Assembly (NCBI RefSeq): GCF_001644605.1
Contig: NZ_CP011388.1
Span: 390,440-454,439, forward strand
Length of the DNA: 64,000 bases
Reading direction: 5' to 3'
Source of the DNA: Paenibacillus swuensis
GTDB taxonomy: Bacteria > Bacillota > Bacilli > Paenibacillales > DY6
Positions 16,533-24,740 of the stretch are shown piece after piece. Both the position numbers and the translations under genes were made by a program. Every line of letters starts with the position of its first letter. Position 1 is the stretch's first letter. The notes beneath the pieces are model-generated. The model was not told the DNA's origin. It saw only the letters and a list, made by a program, of their open reading frames with translations, and searched no databases.

Positions 16533-17687
16533 TCATTTTAAGAACGTATTGTAAAGCAACCCCGCAAGCTCCGATTCCGCCTTGAAAAATACGGATGCAT
16601 CCTTCTTCTGATGAAGACCGTTCATAATAAGAAGAATGCCCCATTGCTCTTCCGGGTGGAAATACATATTGCTTAAGAGACCATAGGCGTCGCCGGAATG
16701 TCCGATGAGCCGCTTGCCGGGAATCAGATCTTCTGTGATCATAAACTGAAGACCAATAGTACGAAAGAACCCTTCATGCCGGTTACCTGACCAATGAGTG
16801 TTATGCATAAGCTTGGCTGTCTCCTGTTGGAGAATACGCGTCCCCTCTAAGGCTCCCCCCTCGGCGTGCGTGCGCATGAAACGGCTTAAGTCCTTTACCG
16901 TGGTGCGCAGCCCGCCTTGCGGACTGAAAATCGCGCCGTTCGTTCCCGGTACGTAATCGCTGAAATCCGTCGCATTCGGTTTGTGTCCGCCGAAATCATC
17001 GGTTCCAACCGTAAAACGGCGCTCATCCTCGACATATTCGTAGAGCACCGCGACAGCGTCCATATCAGGGATATCCTGAATGTTAAAGCTGGAATCTGCC
17101 ATGCCTAGCGGGTCAAAAATATGATTGCGGCAATAGAGATCAAATCTCTCATTCGACAGTTTCTCTATGATGGTAGCGAGCAGAATAGCGCCTGTGTTGG
17201 AGTACTCAAAGAAATGAGGGTCCCCGGGTTCTCCGTCCCCCCACAACCCCTCGGAATAATAAGCTCCCTCCGGTTCAATCAACTCTCTCAAGTGTAGCTT
17301 AGGCGGATTTTCGGTCCGTGAGTCAATAACAAAGCGAACATATTCATCTTGCAATCCCGATGTGTGGGTCAGCAGATGCTTCAGTGTCACCGGCTTGTCC
17401 GGGTGTTTGGGATTGCGAACCGTGAAGCCCAGAAGCTCTCCCGCTTCCTGATCCAGCGCGGCCCGACCTTGCTCGACCTGTTGCATTAGGGCCGTCGCAA
17501 CAACGGTTTTCGAGATGGAGGCAACACGGAAAACGGTCTTCTCCGTAACCGGTATACGGTTCGCCAGGTTCGCCCAGCCGTACCCGCCGGTCCACACGTC
17601 TCCCCCGGGCTTCAGCACCGCCGCGGCCAGCCCCACGACATGATGCTCCTCCATGATGCGTTTAATTTCCTCGCTCGGTGCGCTCAT
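16533..17687 (-). CDS. serine hydrolase, beta-lactamase / penicillin-binding-protein-like fold
   Basis: A 384-residue family S12/class C fold enzyme. The nucleophile motif SxxK is SISK in FRVASISKTVVATALM, the YxN motif is in FEYSNTGAIL, and the third motif is HSG in LIGHSGDAYG. There is no signal peptide or transmembrane segment, so it is probably cytoplasmic. The family includes esterases, D-amino-acid peptidases and related enzymes. Resistance to beta-lactams cannot be concluded. The start has a GGGGGAAG ribosome-binding site. It lies 40 bp after the phospholipase D-like gene on the same strand and the two may be co-transcribed. Confidence 0.88.
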   Translation of the reverse strand: MSAPSEEIKRIMEEHHVVGLAAAVLKPGGDVWTGGYGWANLANRIPVTEKTVFRVASISKTVVATALMQQVEQGRAALDQEAGELLGFTVRNPKHPDKPVTLKHLLTHTSGLQDEYVRFVIDSRTENPPKLHLRELIEPEGAYYSEGLWGDGEPGDPHFFEYSNTGAILLATIIEKLSNERFDLYCRNHIFDPLGMADSSFNIQDIPDMDAVAVLYEYVEDERRFTVGTDDFGGHKPNATDFSDYVPGTNGAIFSPQGGLRTTVKDLSRFMRTHAEGGALEGTRILQQETAKLMHNTHWSGNRHEGFFRTIGLQFMITEDLIPGKRLIGHSGDAYGLLSNMYFHPEEQWGILLIMNGLHQKKDASVFFKAESELAGLLYNTFLK

Positions 17688-17727
17688 TTCGCTTCCCCCA
17701 ATTCAGTAAGTTTCTACTATTATACAC

Positions 17728-19356
17728 TTACATAAAGTTCTTGGTCAGCTTGTGAATATATGTACTGGGATGCAGGTTGGGATGCCGGAAGAAGGTGTTT
17801 GGATCCGTTATTTTGCTGGAAACGTTCAGGTCGTATTCAATCATGGTCTTCACCTTATCCGCCGTTTCCTTGTTTTTCACCAATACCCCCAGCTCAAAAT
17901 CATGACAAGCACTGCGTTCATTAATGTTGTACGAGCCGTGGAAGAAGCAATCCGCGCGTTTATCGTAAGTGATTTTCCAGTGGGAGAAGCGCTCCGTATG
18001 GCTATAGTCGTAGAAAGTCACACCTTTCATGAAAGGCCCGTACATATTGCTGCGGACTGCGGATTTGTTCGTCGGATGGTCATTGACCTCGAGCGGGTTA
18101 CAGATGGTGATCCACTTGGCTTGCTCCTCATCCAACGCCTGCAGACATTCCCAGAAAGCCTGATCAATCAGATAGGGATTGACGATGATCGTTTCATCGG
18201 ACACATTCTGGATCAAAGAAAGATAGTATTGTTGAATCAAATTGACGGGATTTCCAGGAAAACTGGACAGCAGCGTACACTCATCTTCCCCGTACCGTCT
18301 GTCCGTCTCGGGCGCATAGAACGAATCCTTAGGATCGAACACATCCCCGCCTAACACCGTCCACTGGAGTGCAAAAATTTCATTCAACGGCAACGCCAAC
18401 GCTCCCTGAATGCGTACACAACCGTCATGCCATTGCTCTGTTTCACTGGGCACGCCTAATGGGTGATGGTCCACTTCTGCTGTAATCGGCGTATGAAGCG
18501 GCGTTTCGTACAGATACTGATCCCCGATATTGATGCTGCCGAGAATCGATGTTACACCGTCAATTACAAGAAATTTTCTGTGGTTCACCACGTTAAGACC
18601 GGTGACGATCGCCGCTTGCACTTGGTCCTCCAGAAACAGATGGCTTTCGGGCACACCGGCGGCTGCAAGCTCTTTTCGCTTGGCGGTCCAATCCCGGTCG
18701 GTGTAGTGTTCATCGAACGTATTGATTAATTTTGCGCCCGCGGCAATTAATTGTTCGGACAAACTGTGAAAGTCGCCAAAGCTTAGATTCTTCGCATAGC
18801 CGAGCGCCGTGATTCCGTAATCGGCCATAATACGAACCTGAACGCCGCGCTGTAACGCTTGAAGCAGAGCCTGAACAACTTGATTTCCGGCTCGGTCGTT
18901 AAAGAACAGCATGACCGACAGATGGATGTAACGCTCAGCTTTGTTGATTTCACTCAGCAGCACCTTCAGGCAGTCCACACCGTTCACGTAAGCATCCACC
19001 CGGTTATGCGTTGTCGTTTTGGGGGCCAGTGCATTTAGTTTTGCTAGATCGATTTGGTTCACAAGGTATGCTAGTTGGTGGAGGAATTCGGTAGGTTGTT
19101 GCGGCATATCCGCCAACTGCTTGACCGATGTAAACACACCCCCGATATGCTGTCTGTATTGGGCTGCTCCGGACTTGTCCATGTTAGCGTCCGCATAGGC
19201 TACGGCAGGTTGCGCCTCCTCCAGCACGTTCTCCAAGGCGCCGTTGGATACATAGTAGTTCATAAAATCGAGCATCCCTTGTTGCAACTCTTCGCTCCAG
19301 TCAGATACTGCGATCGCGCCGTTCTCTGTACTCGTTCCTGATCGATTCGTCTCCAT
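17728..19356 (-). CDS. phospholipase D-like protein with two HKD motifs
   Basis: A 542-residue PLD-superfamily protein. The first HKD motif is NHRKFLVIDG (near residue 260), followed by GSINIGDQ; the second is SHWKITYDKR (near residue 485), followed by GSYNINERS. Paired motifs are typical of cardiolipin synthases and phosphodiesterases. No signal peptide or membrane helices are visible, unlike usual cardiolipin synthases, so this is a soluble paralogue whose substrate is open. The GGAGATGG ribosome-binding site supports the start. Confidence 0.85.
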   Translation of the reverse strand: METNRSGTSTENGAIAVSDWSEELQQGMLDFMNYYVSNGALENVLEEAQPAVAYADANMDKSGAAQYRQHIGGVFTSVKQLADMPQQPTEFLHQLAYLVNQIDLAKLNALAPKTTTHNRVDAYVNGVDCLKVLLSEINKAERYIHLSVMLFFNDRAGNQVVQALLQALQRGVQVRIMADYGITALGYAKNLSFGDFHSLSEQLIAAGAKLINTFDEHYTDRDWTAKRKELAAAGVPESHLFLEDQVQAAIVTGLNVVNHRKFLVIDGVTSILGSINIGDQYLYETPLHTPITAEVDHHPLGVPSETEQWHDGCVRIQGALALPLNEIFALQWTVLGGDVFDPKDSFYAPETDRRYGEDECTLLSSFPGNPVNLIQQYYLSLIQNVSDETIIVNPYLIDQAFWECLQALDEEQAKWITICNPLEVNDHPTNKSAVRSNMYGPFMKGVTFYDYSHTERFSHWKITYDKRADCFFHGSYNINERSACHDFELGVLVKNKETADKVKTMIEYDLNVSSKITDPNTFFRHPNLHPSTYIHKLTKNFM

Positions 19357-19572
19357 CTCGTGCCATCTCCTTATCCGTACTTGTCGCTATACTTATATAA
19401 ACCAATTAGGCTGTTCTTATCTAAAGATTTAATGTTTCCATTTGATCCGTGTTTTTCCAGTCTGGGTTAGTATGCTCTTTATGCTGGAGTATTAGGAATA
19501 TTCAACGCATTAATAATTTAATATGTAGGTATTAAGGTACGCTCATTGTATCTGTCGGCACGCGAACATTTA

Positions 19573-19601
19573 TTGCTAAAGAGCACGGGTCGAGCTATAC
19601 T
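19573..19601 (+). promoter_or_regulatory. sigma-A type promoter (TTGCTA-17-TATACT)
   Basis: TTGCTA and TATACT are 17 bp apart. Transcription would begin near 19608, giving a leader of about 115 nt that passes through the hairpin at 19626-19692 before the gene at 19724. The remaining part of the 367-bp gap (19357-19572) shows no feature I can name. Confidence 0.6.
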
Positions 19602-19625
19602 ATGGAACATTAGGTCGTGAAGCAC

Positions 19626-19692
19626 ACGCCACATCATAGACAGATCTGGGAGTATTCATCCGGATCGGTCTGCGGTGTGGCGTTTGTTTTTT
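19626..19692 (+). terminator. leader hairpin with T-run upstream of nuclease-like gene
   Basis: A long imperfect stem pairs ACGCCACATC...CAGATC with GGATCGGTCTG...GTGTGGCGT, followed by TTGTTTTTTC. It has the form of an intrinsic terminator placed between a promoter and the coding start, 32 bp before the ATG. A small RNA or a regulated leader would both fit. Confidence 0.65.
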
Positions 19693-19723
19693 CTGGAAAT
19701 TACGCTAAAGGGTGTGTTTATAA

Positions 19724-20374
19724 ATGCGATTTGATTTTGAACAACAATTTACTTTGTGGATGGAGGCATTGGTTTCCGCAGAAGTGAATCCCAGAAGGCG
19801 AGAATTATTGTTGAAAGGTTTAGGTCATGGAAGTGTAGAGTTTTTAAGACAAATTTGGTTTCCGATTGTTGGTCATTTTGATCATTTGCAGCCGGAATGG
19901 GAGGTGCGTGACTTTGGAAACGGGTATCGTTATATTGACTTTGCCTACCTTCCCGGGGGCCGTAAAGGGGCCATTGAAGTTCATGGGTTTGCCTCGCACG
20001 CCAGGGATTTGGATGTTCGCAGATTTAAAGATCTGTGCTACCGCCAAGGATATTTGGGTTTGGATGATTGGACTTTCTTGCCTGTTGCTTACCCTGCCAT
20101 CATGGACGAACCTAAACATTGTCAGCAAATCGTTTTGTCGTTTATAGGCAAATTTCTGGCTGTGGACGTCCATGCTTCATTAGATTGGCTGGAAGCCGAA
20201 ACGGTTCGGTTGGCCCGCCGTCTCCTGCGCCCTTTCACTCCGGATGAACTATGTGCACATTTGCGTATTACCAAGCAGCACAGCCGACGTTTATTATCCA
20301 AGCTTGTGGAATTAAAAATTCTTAAAGTAGCAAGCGGAACGGTTCGGTATCGTACATATCAACTGATTTATTGA
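19724..20374 (+). CDS. DUF559/Vsr-like nuclease-fold protein with C-terminal winged helix
   Basis: A 216-residue protein that I do not recognise as a named family. The middle part has the order YIDFAYL (D72), then KGAIEVHGF (E85, H87), then a His (H92) and a RRFKDLCYRQGYLGLDDWTFLPV segment. This resembles DUF559/Vsr-type PD-(D/E)xK nucleases, with His in place of the usual second acidic residue or Lys. Residues ~165-216 (PFTPDELCAHLRITKQHSRRLLSKLVELKIL) look like a winged helix-turn-helix. The ribosome-binding site is AAAGGGTG. A promoter and a terminator-like leader precede it, and the 1.2-kb repeat array follows directly. Nuclease activity is inference. Confidence 0.6.
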   Translation: MRFDFEQQFTLWMEALVSAEVNPRRRELLLKGLGHGSVEFLRQIWFPIVGHFDHLQPEWEVRDFGNGYRYIDFAYLPGGRKGAIEVHGFASHARDLDVRRFKDLCYRQGYLGLDDWTFLPVAYPAIMDEPKHCQQIVLSFIGKFLAVDVHASLDWLEAETVRLARRLLRPFTPDELCAHLRITKQHSRRLLSKLVELKILKVASGTVRYRTYQLIY

Positions 20375-20415
20375 TTTTACAACAAAATAGGCTCTTTGTG
20401 CTTATGCTGTGGTGC

Positions 20416-20531
20416 TGGGGGCTGAGGGCTGGGGTGCTGGGTTGGTGTGCTGGGGCTGGGTGTCGGGGCTGGGGTGCTGGGTGTTGGGTGCTGGGTGCTG
20501 GGTGTTGGGTGCTGGGTGCTGGGTGCTGGGG
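20416..20531 (+). repeat. G-run tract, 7-bp TGCTGGG-type tandem repeat
   Basis: About 116 bp made mostly of TGCTGGG/TGTTGGG units, with 16 runs of three or more Gs separated mostly by 2-4 nt on the plus strand. The spacing satisfies the usual G-quadruplex pattern many times over. The complementary strand gives a spurious Pro/Gln/His-rich ORF. Each unit of the array that follows contains a single-copy form of this motif (GTGCTTGGGTGCTGGG). Confidence 0.85.
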
Positions 20532-20593
20532 CAATTGATACTTTGTGCAAAAAGCTTAGGTGCTTGGTACTAAATTAATGTACTCTCCATTCT

Positions 20594-21553
20594 CTAACGA
20601 ACTCCAGTGACCTTATTGAGCCAATTTTGGCCACTTTCCCACGCTAACGAACTCCAGACACGCTATTTCATCAAATGCACCCTCGGAATCATCTCTTTTG
20701 ACACTTTAGCGTCACTGGAGTTCCTTAGAATCTAGAATGTGTTCATTTTCATCCATTAGCGTCACTGGGGTTCCTTAGAGATTCAAGAGTTAGAACATTT
20801 CTACTAGTGTGCCATCATTCGGACTCGATTGCTTATGCGCTCGCATGTTTATGTTGTTTAGGTGCTTGGGTGTTATGTGCTATGCACCTTCGTGCTTGGG
20901 TGCTGGGATGCTAATTTGCTGAGTACAGTTACTCTCATTTTCTAACGAACTCCAGTAACCTTATTAAGCCGATTCTGGCCACTTTTCCACGCTAACGAAC
21001 TCCAGACACGCTATTTCATCAAATGCATCCCCGTAATCATCTCTTTAAACACTTTAGCGTCACTGGAGTTCCTTAGAATCTAGAATGTGTTCATTTTCAT
21101 CTATTAGCGTTGCTGGAGTTCCTTAGAGAATCAAGAGCCATCATTCGGACTCGGTTGCTTATGCGCTTGCATGTTTATGTTGTTTAGGTGCTTGGGTGAT
21201 ATGTGCTATGTACCTTCGTGCTTGGGTGCTGGGATGCTAATTTGCTGAGTACAGTTACTCTTATTTTTCTAACGAACTCCAGTGACCTTATTAAGCCGAT
21301 TTTGGCCACTTTCCTACGCTAACGAACCTCAGACACGCTATTTCTCCAAATGTCACCCAGTAATCATCTCTTTAGACACTTTAGCGTTACTGGAGTTCCT
21401 TAGATTCTGGAATGTGTTCATTTTCAGCAAATAGCGTTACTGGAGTTCCTTAGATTCTGGAATGTGTTCATTTTCATCCATTAGCATCACTGAGGTTCCT
21501 TAGAATCCAGCAAGTGTTCATTACAAGCCAATAGCGTTACTGTTGCAGCTTCA
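20594..21553. repeat. inverting array of 22-bp boxes with 28-bp spacers, three ~330-350 bp units
   Basis: Fourteen 22-bp boxes with core CACTGGAGTTCCTTAG or its complement. Complementary-strand boxes start at 20594, 20644, 20942, 20992, 21269 and 21319. Direct-strand boxes start at 20707, 20757, 21055, 21105, 21382, 21432, 21482 and 21532 (the last is degenerate). Neighbouring boxes of one orientation are exactly 50 bp apart, and the first inverted-to-direct distance is 113 bp in all three units. Larger units begin at 20594, 20942 and 21269 (348 and 327 bp). The tails of units 1 and 2 share a ~150-bp sequence ending GAGTACAGTTACTCT. The spacers are related to each other, unlike CRISPR spacers. 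There is no ORF of note in the array. Confidence 0.9.
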
Positions 21554-21560
21554 GTGGACG

Positions 21561-21589
21561 CAAGAAAACCGCCCATCCGAGATGAGCGG
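21561..21589 (-). terminator. terminator of des-desK-desR operon
   Basis: On the minus strand CCGCTCATC pairs with GATGGGCGG across a 3-nt loop and is followed by TTTTCTT. It starts at the desR stop codon. Confidence 0.8.
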
Positions 21590-22189
21590 CTATTTAAACC
21601 AGCCTTTTTCCTTAAACTGCATGATGGCTTCGATTCGGTTACTTACCCCAAGCTTATCCAGAATGACGGATATGTAATTACGCACCGTGCCTGTGGTAAG
21701 AAACAACTCATTCGCGATTTCTTTGGTGTTCTTGCCGTCGGCGATGAGGGTCAGCACTTCTTTCTCCCGCTCGGTTAGCGGATTCTCCTGTCCATACGCG
21801 CTGTCCACAAGCTCGGATGCGTATATGCGGCGTCCGGCCATGATGCTGCGTATGGATTCGGCCAGCTCTTCACTCGGGCTGTCTTTCAGCAGGTATCCGT
21901 TCGCTCCCGCCTTCATGGCCCGCTCAAAGTATCCCGATCGGGCGAAAGTCGTCAGGATCATCACCTTCACACCGGTGCCTTTCAACTCTTCAGCCGCATC
22001 CAGACCGCTCTTGACGGGCATCTCGATATCCATAATTACAACATCCGGCTGAAGTTGGCGTACCAGTTGTATGGCTTCCTCACCGTTACTTGCACGGCCG
22101 ATCACGGTCATATCTTCCTCCAAATCCAGCAAAGAAGACAAGGCGCCAAGCAACATTCGCTGATCTTCCGCTAAGACGATTCGAATCAT
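21590..22189 (-). CDS. desR: cold-shock response regulator DesR
   Basis: A 199-residue NarL/LuxR-type response regulator. The receiver domain has the acidic pair E8-D9, the phosphoacceptor D54 in VVIMDIEMP (same position as in B. subtilis DesR), the Thr of LTTFAR and the Lys of LLKD. The C-terminal LuxR helix-turn-helix spans NPLTEREKEVLTLIADG to NYISVILDKLG. Phosphorylated DesR activates the desaturase gene when membranes stiffen. The ATG overlaps the desK stop by 4 bp, indicating translational coupling. Confidence 0.93.
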   Translation of the reverse strand: MIRIVLAEDQRMLLGALSSLLDLEEDMTVIGRASNGEEAIQLVRQLQPDVVIMDIEMPVKSGLDAAEELKGTGVKVMILTTFARSGYFERAMKAGANGYLLKDSPSEELAESIRSIMAGRRIYASELVDSAYGQENPLTEREKEVLTLIADGKNTKEIANELFLTTGTVRNYISVILDKLGVSNRIEAIMQFKEKGWFK

Positions 22190-23322
22190 ACTTCCGCCTC
22201 CGTTTCCGGTTGTTTGAAGACGTTGGGCACTTTAATCACCACCGATGTTCCTTCATCAGAGTTCAGTTCGAGCGTGCCGTTTACGAACTCCAGCCGTTCC
22301 TTCATGCCTCGCAGCCCGTTGCCGCGAACATAGACCGAAGCTCCTGCCAGCCCTACGCCGTTATCCGAAACCGTCAGGACTAAATCCGTCCGCGTCGGTT
22401 CAATGGTAATCTCGCATACCGTTGCGGAGCTGTGTTTCACGATGTTGGTAATCGCTTCTTTCAGGCACATACTAAGCACATTCTCAGAAATTAAGGACGT
22501 GTTATTCAACTTAGGATCCCCTTCAACACGCAACTCGATATCCGCCGCCTTCAACATTTGTTGAATCCGGAAGATTTCATCCTCTAGCCGTGTTCCCCGC
22601 ATCTGGGTAACTAATTCCCGAACTTCCTTCAATGCGGTTCTGGCCGTTTGGCGCACATCACGAATTTCAGCTTGGGCTTGTTCAGGATTAATGGTGATCA
22701 GTTTACCGGCGAGATCGCTCTTGAGCCCGATTAATGAAAGCTTTTGGCCCAGTGTATCATGTAAATCCCGCGCAATCCGCTGACGCTCCTCCATCTTGAC
22801 CAGATCCGAAATCCGCTTATTCGCATCCTCGAGCTGCCCTTGAAGCTTGTCGCGCTTATTCTTGTTATAGGTGCTCACCGGCATCAGAATGACGGCAATG
22901 AGGCTGACCAGAACGAACGGAAGCTGGGTAATAAACACCGGATTCAGTGAAACAAAACCATAGTTGATGGTGACGACAGTAGAAATCAGATGGATGGTGT
23001 ACAGAATAAGAAATCCGACCCGGTGCTGTAAATTCCCGATGAAGAATGCCAAGAACAACGAGAAATACACATAGCCGAACAGCAGGGTCATCGCGATGGA
23101 AATCATAATCTGTAAACTCGTCCAGAAATAGACCAGCCAGCCCCGGGAAACAAAGGACAGCACATAACAGATAAAGAATGCGATGATCATGGCAATGCCG
23201 ATCCCGACCTGATACATGGAAGAAGAGCGGAAGATAAAGTAGAAGGGAAGAATATAGAAGACGACCCAAACATATGGGCTAAGACCTGTATTTCTGTGAA
23301 AAATCTGGTACCACTTCTGCAT
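22186..23322 (-). CDS. desK: membrane-fluidity sensor histidine kinase DesK
   Basis: A 378-residue HisKA_3 kinase. Five hydrophobic segments cover residues ~15-150, followed by a linker coiled coil and the DHp domain with RIARDLHDTLGQKL. The phosphorylated His falls at residue 188, exactly as in B. subtilis DesK. The ATP-binding domain has the N box LKEAITNIVKHS, the G1 box VSDNGVG and GNGLRGMKERL. It senses bilayer thickness and order on cooling, and transfers phosphate to DesR. The ribosome-binding site is AAGGAGA. It lies 42 bp after the des stop. Confidence 0.93.
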   Translation of the reverse strand: MQKWYQIFHRNTGLSPYVWVVFYILPFYFIFRSSSMYQVGIGIAMIIAFFICYVLSFVSRGWLVYFWTSLQIMISIAMTLLFGYVYFSLFLAFFIGNLQHRVGFLILYTIHLISTVVTINYGFVSLNPVFITQLPFVLVSLIAVILMPVSTYNKNKRDKLQGQLEDANKRISDLVKMEERQRIARDLHDTLGQKLSLIGLKSDLAGKLITINPEQAQAEIRDVRQTARTALKEVRELVTQMRGTRLEDEIFRIQQMLKAADIELRVEGDPKLNNTSLISENVLSMCLKEAITNIVKHSSATVCEITIEPTRTDLVLTVSDNGVGLAGASVYVRGNGLRGMKERLEFVNGTLELNSDEGTSVVIKVPNVFKQPETEAEV

Positions 23323-23364
23323 GGTCGTCTCCTTCTTGCACCTTGCGTCTCAGCAGCTTTAAGG

Positions 23365-24426
23365 CTATTCTCCCTGCAGACCTGGTTTTTTGGGTTTCAT
23401 GGCGGACATGAGGCCTTGTTGCTGGGTTGCCCCGCGTTTCAATTCCCTGTAGCCGATAAATGTCTTGTTCTCTTCATCCCAAAGGCGGAAACGAAGCGAC
23501 TTCAAGCTCGTCGACAATGTAATAGTTGTTGCTTTATGAAGCGGAGGTACAGCGTTATGCGCCTTCTCCAGGTTATAGTTAGGTACTTTAGGGCTTAAAT
23601 GGTGAACGTGGTGGAAACCGATATTACCTGTAATCCACTGCAACACCTTAGGCAATTTATAATAAGAGCTTCCGTCTACAGCCGCTTTCACATAGCTCCA
23701 TTCTTCTTCATTCTCGAAGTAGGAATCCTCAAACTGATGCTGCACATAGAATAGCCAAATGCCCAGCATGCCGGAGAAGAAGAAGATCGGACCCTGAATC
23801 AGCAGGAAAGACTGCCAGCCAATCGCCCAGATCAACAGAGAATACAACGCGACCAACGATACATTCGTAACGTAGGTGTTAATTATTTCCTTGCGGCGGG
23901 CCCCTTTACGGTTGAAACGATATTGGAACAGAAACACAAAGATCGGTCCGATGCCGAACATGACGGCCGGATTACGATAGATACGGTAAGCCAACCGTCT
24001 TGTGAACGAAGAGGACTTGTATTCATCAACGGTTAGAACCCACATGTCGCCTACACCGCGCTTATCCAAGTTGCTGCTCGTTGCGTGATGCACAGAGTGT
24101 GTATGTTTCCATTGTTGATAAGGCACAAGTGTCAGCACACCCATGATGGTTCCAAGTATATCATTCGCCAAACGGCTTTTAAAGAACGATTGGTGACAGC
24201 AGTCATGAAACAGAATAAACGTGCGAACGACAAAGCCCGAAGCAACCAAGGCGATCGGCAGCGTAATCCAGTAGGATACGGATAGTGTCAGGTAAGCCGT
24301 GTACCATAACAGCACCAAAGGCACCAAGGTATTCACAAGCTGACGGATGCTGGATTTCATATCGGTTTTTTCAAAAGGCGCTACATTCTTCTTTAGGTGA
24401 GATATACTTTCCTGTTGTTGATTCAT
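23365..24426 (-). CDS. des: membrane acyl-lipid desaturase
   Basis: A 353-residue integral membrane fatty-acid desaturase. It carries the three His boxes: HDCCHQ, HTHSVHH and HHVHH. Hydrophobic segments between them form four transmembrane helices. The B. subtilis homologue introduces a delta-5 double bond into phospholipid acyl chains at low temperature. The frame is open 21 codons upstream, but AAGGAGGAAA before the ATG at 24426 fixes the start and gives the family's normal length. It is the first gene of the des-desK-desR operon. Confidence 0.94.
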   Translation of the reverse strand: MNQQQESISHLKKNVAPFEKTDMKSSIRQLVNTLVPLVLLWYTAYLTLSVSYWITLPIALVASGFVVRTFILFHDCCHQSFFKSRLANDILGTIMGVLTLVPYQQWKHTHSVHHATSSNLDKRGVGDMWVLTVDEYKSSSFTRRLAYRIYRNPAVMFGIGPIFVFLFQYRFNRKGARRKEIINTYVTNVSLVALYSLLIWAIGWQSFLLIQGPIFFFSGMLGIWLFYVQHQFEDSYFENEEEWSYVKAAVDGSSYYKLPKVLQWITGNIGFHHVHHLSPKVPNYNLEKAHNAVPPLHKATTITLSTSLKSLRFRLWDEENKTFIGYRELKRGATQQQGLMSAMKPKKPGLQGE

Positions 24427-24497
24427 CGGATGTTTCCTCCTTGATCTGACGCGTGCAAGTGCAGGCTTAGCAACAATACGCGTTATCATATACTTCC

Positions 24498-24563
24498 ATT
24501 ATATAAAATACCCCGATTATCCGGCAGTCATAAACGTCAGTACAAAGAGATGACAAATGTCAT
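24498..24563 (-). promoter_or_regulatory. des promoter: TATAAT, weak -35 and DesR-type dyad
   Basis: On the minus strand a perfect TATAAT (24498-24503) lacks a good -35 at 17 bp (TGCCGG), as expected of an activator-dependent promoter. Upstream lies the dyad ATGACAAATGTCAT (24550-24563), with a further GTCA-rich stretch between. DesR binding is inferred from position; the exact B. subtilis sites were not compared. Confidence 0.55.
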
Positions 24564-24596
24564 ATAGACAATCATCCCGATATGATAGATTAATTC

Positions 24597-24625
24597 TTGA
24601 CTTCCCCTTGATTCTGCATTATATT
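24597..24625 (+). promoter_or_regulatory. sigma-A promoter (TTGACT-17-TATATT)
   Basis: A near-consensus promoter with a 17-bp spacer facing the secreted coiled-coil gene. The start of transcription would be near 24632, followed by the hairpin at 24653-24702. Confidence 0.7.
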
Positions 24626-24652
24626 GGTAAAAAGTTGAACGACTTACGACGG

Positions 24653-24702
24653 AAGCACCCGTAAGACGAGGCGGTCTATGCCTTGTTTACGGGTGCTTTT
24701 TC
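24653..24702 (+). terminator. leader hairpin with T-run
   Basis: AAGCACCCGTAA pairs perfectly with TTACGGGTGCTT around an inner GGC/GCC hairpin and is followed by TTTCT. It is a convincing intrinsic terminator about 20 nt after the predicted start of transcription and 38 bp before the next ATG. It makes either a ~70-nt RNA or an attenuated leader. Confidence 0.75.
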
Positions 24703-24740
24703 TGTTGGAGTCTTATATCACGAATGGAGGTTGATGTTTC

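Noticed and set aside
16533-17687. Beta-lactamase conferring resistance
   Set aside because: SxxK, YxN and HSG motifs show only the fold; there is no signal peptide, which argues against a secreted beta-lactamase.
20322-20534. 70-residue ORF rich in HPAPSTQ repeats on the minus strand
   Set aside because: It is a by-product of the 7-bp G-run tandem repeat, with no ribosome-binding site, and it overlaps the end of the nuclease-like gene.
20594-21553. CRISPR array (regular 22-bp repeats and 28-bp spacers)
   Set aside because: The spacers are homologous to one another, orientation flips within each unit, the boxes degenerate, and no cas genes are present.
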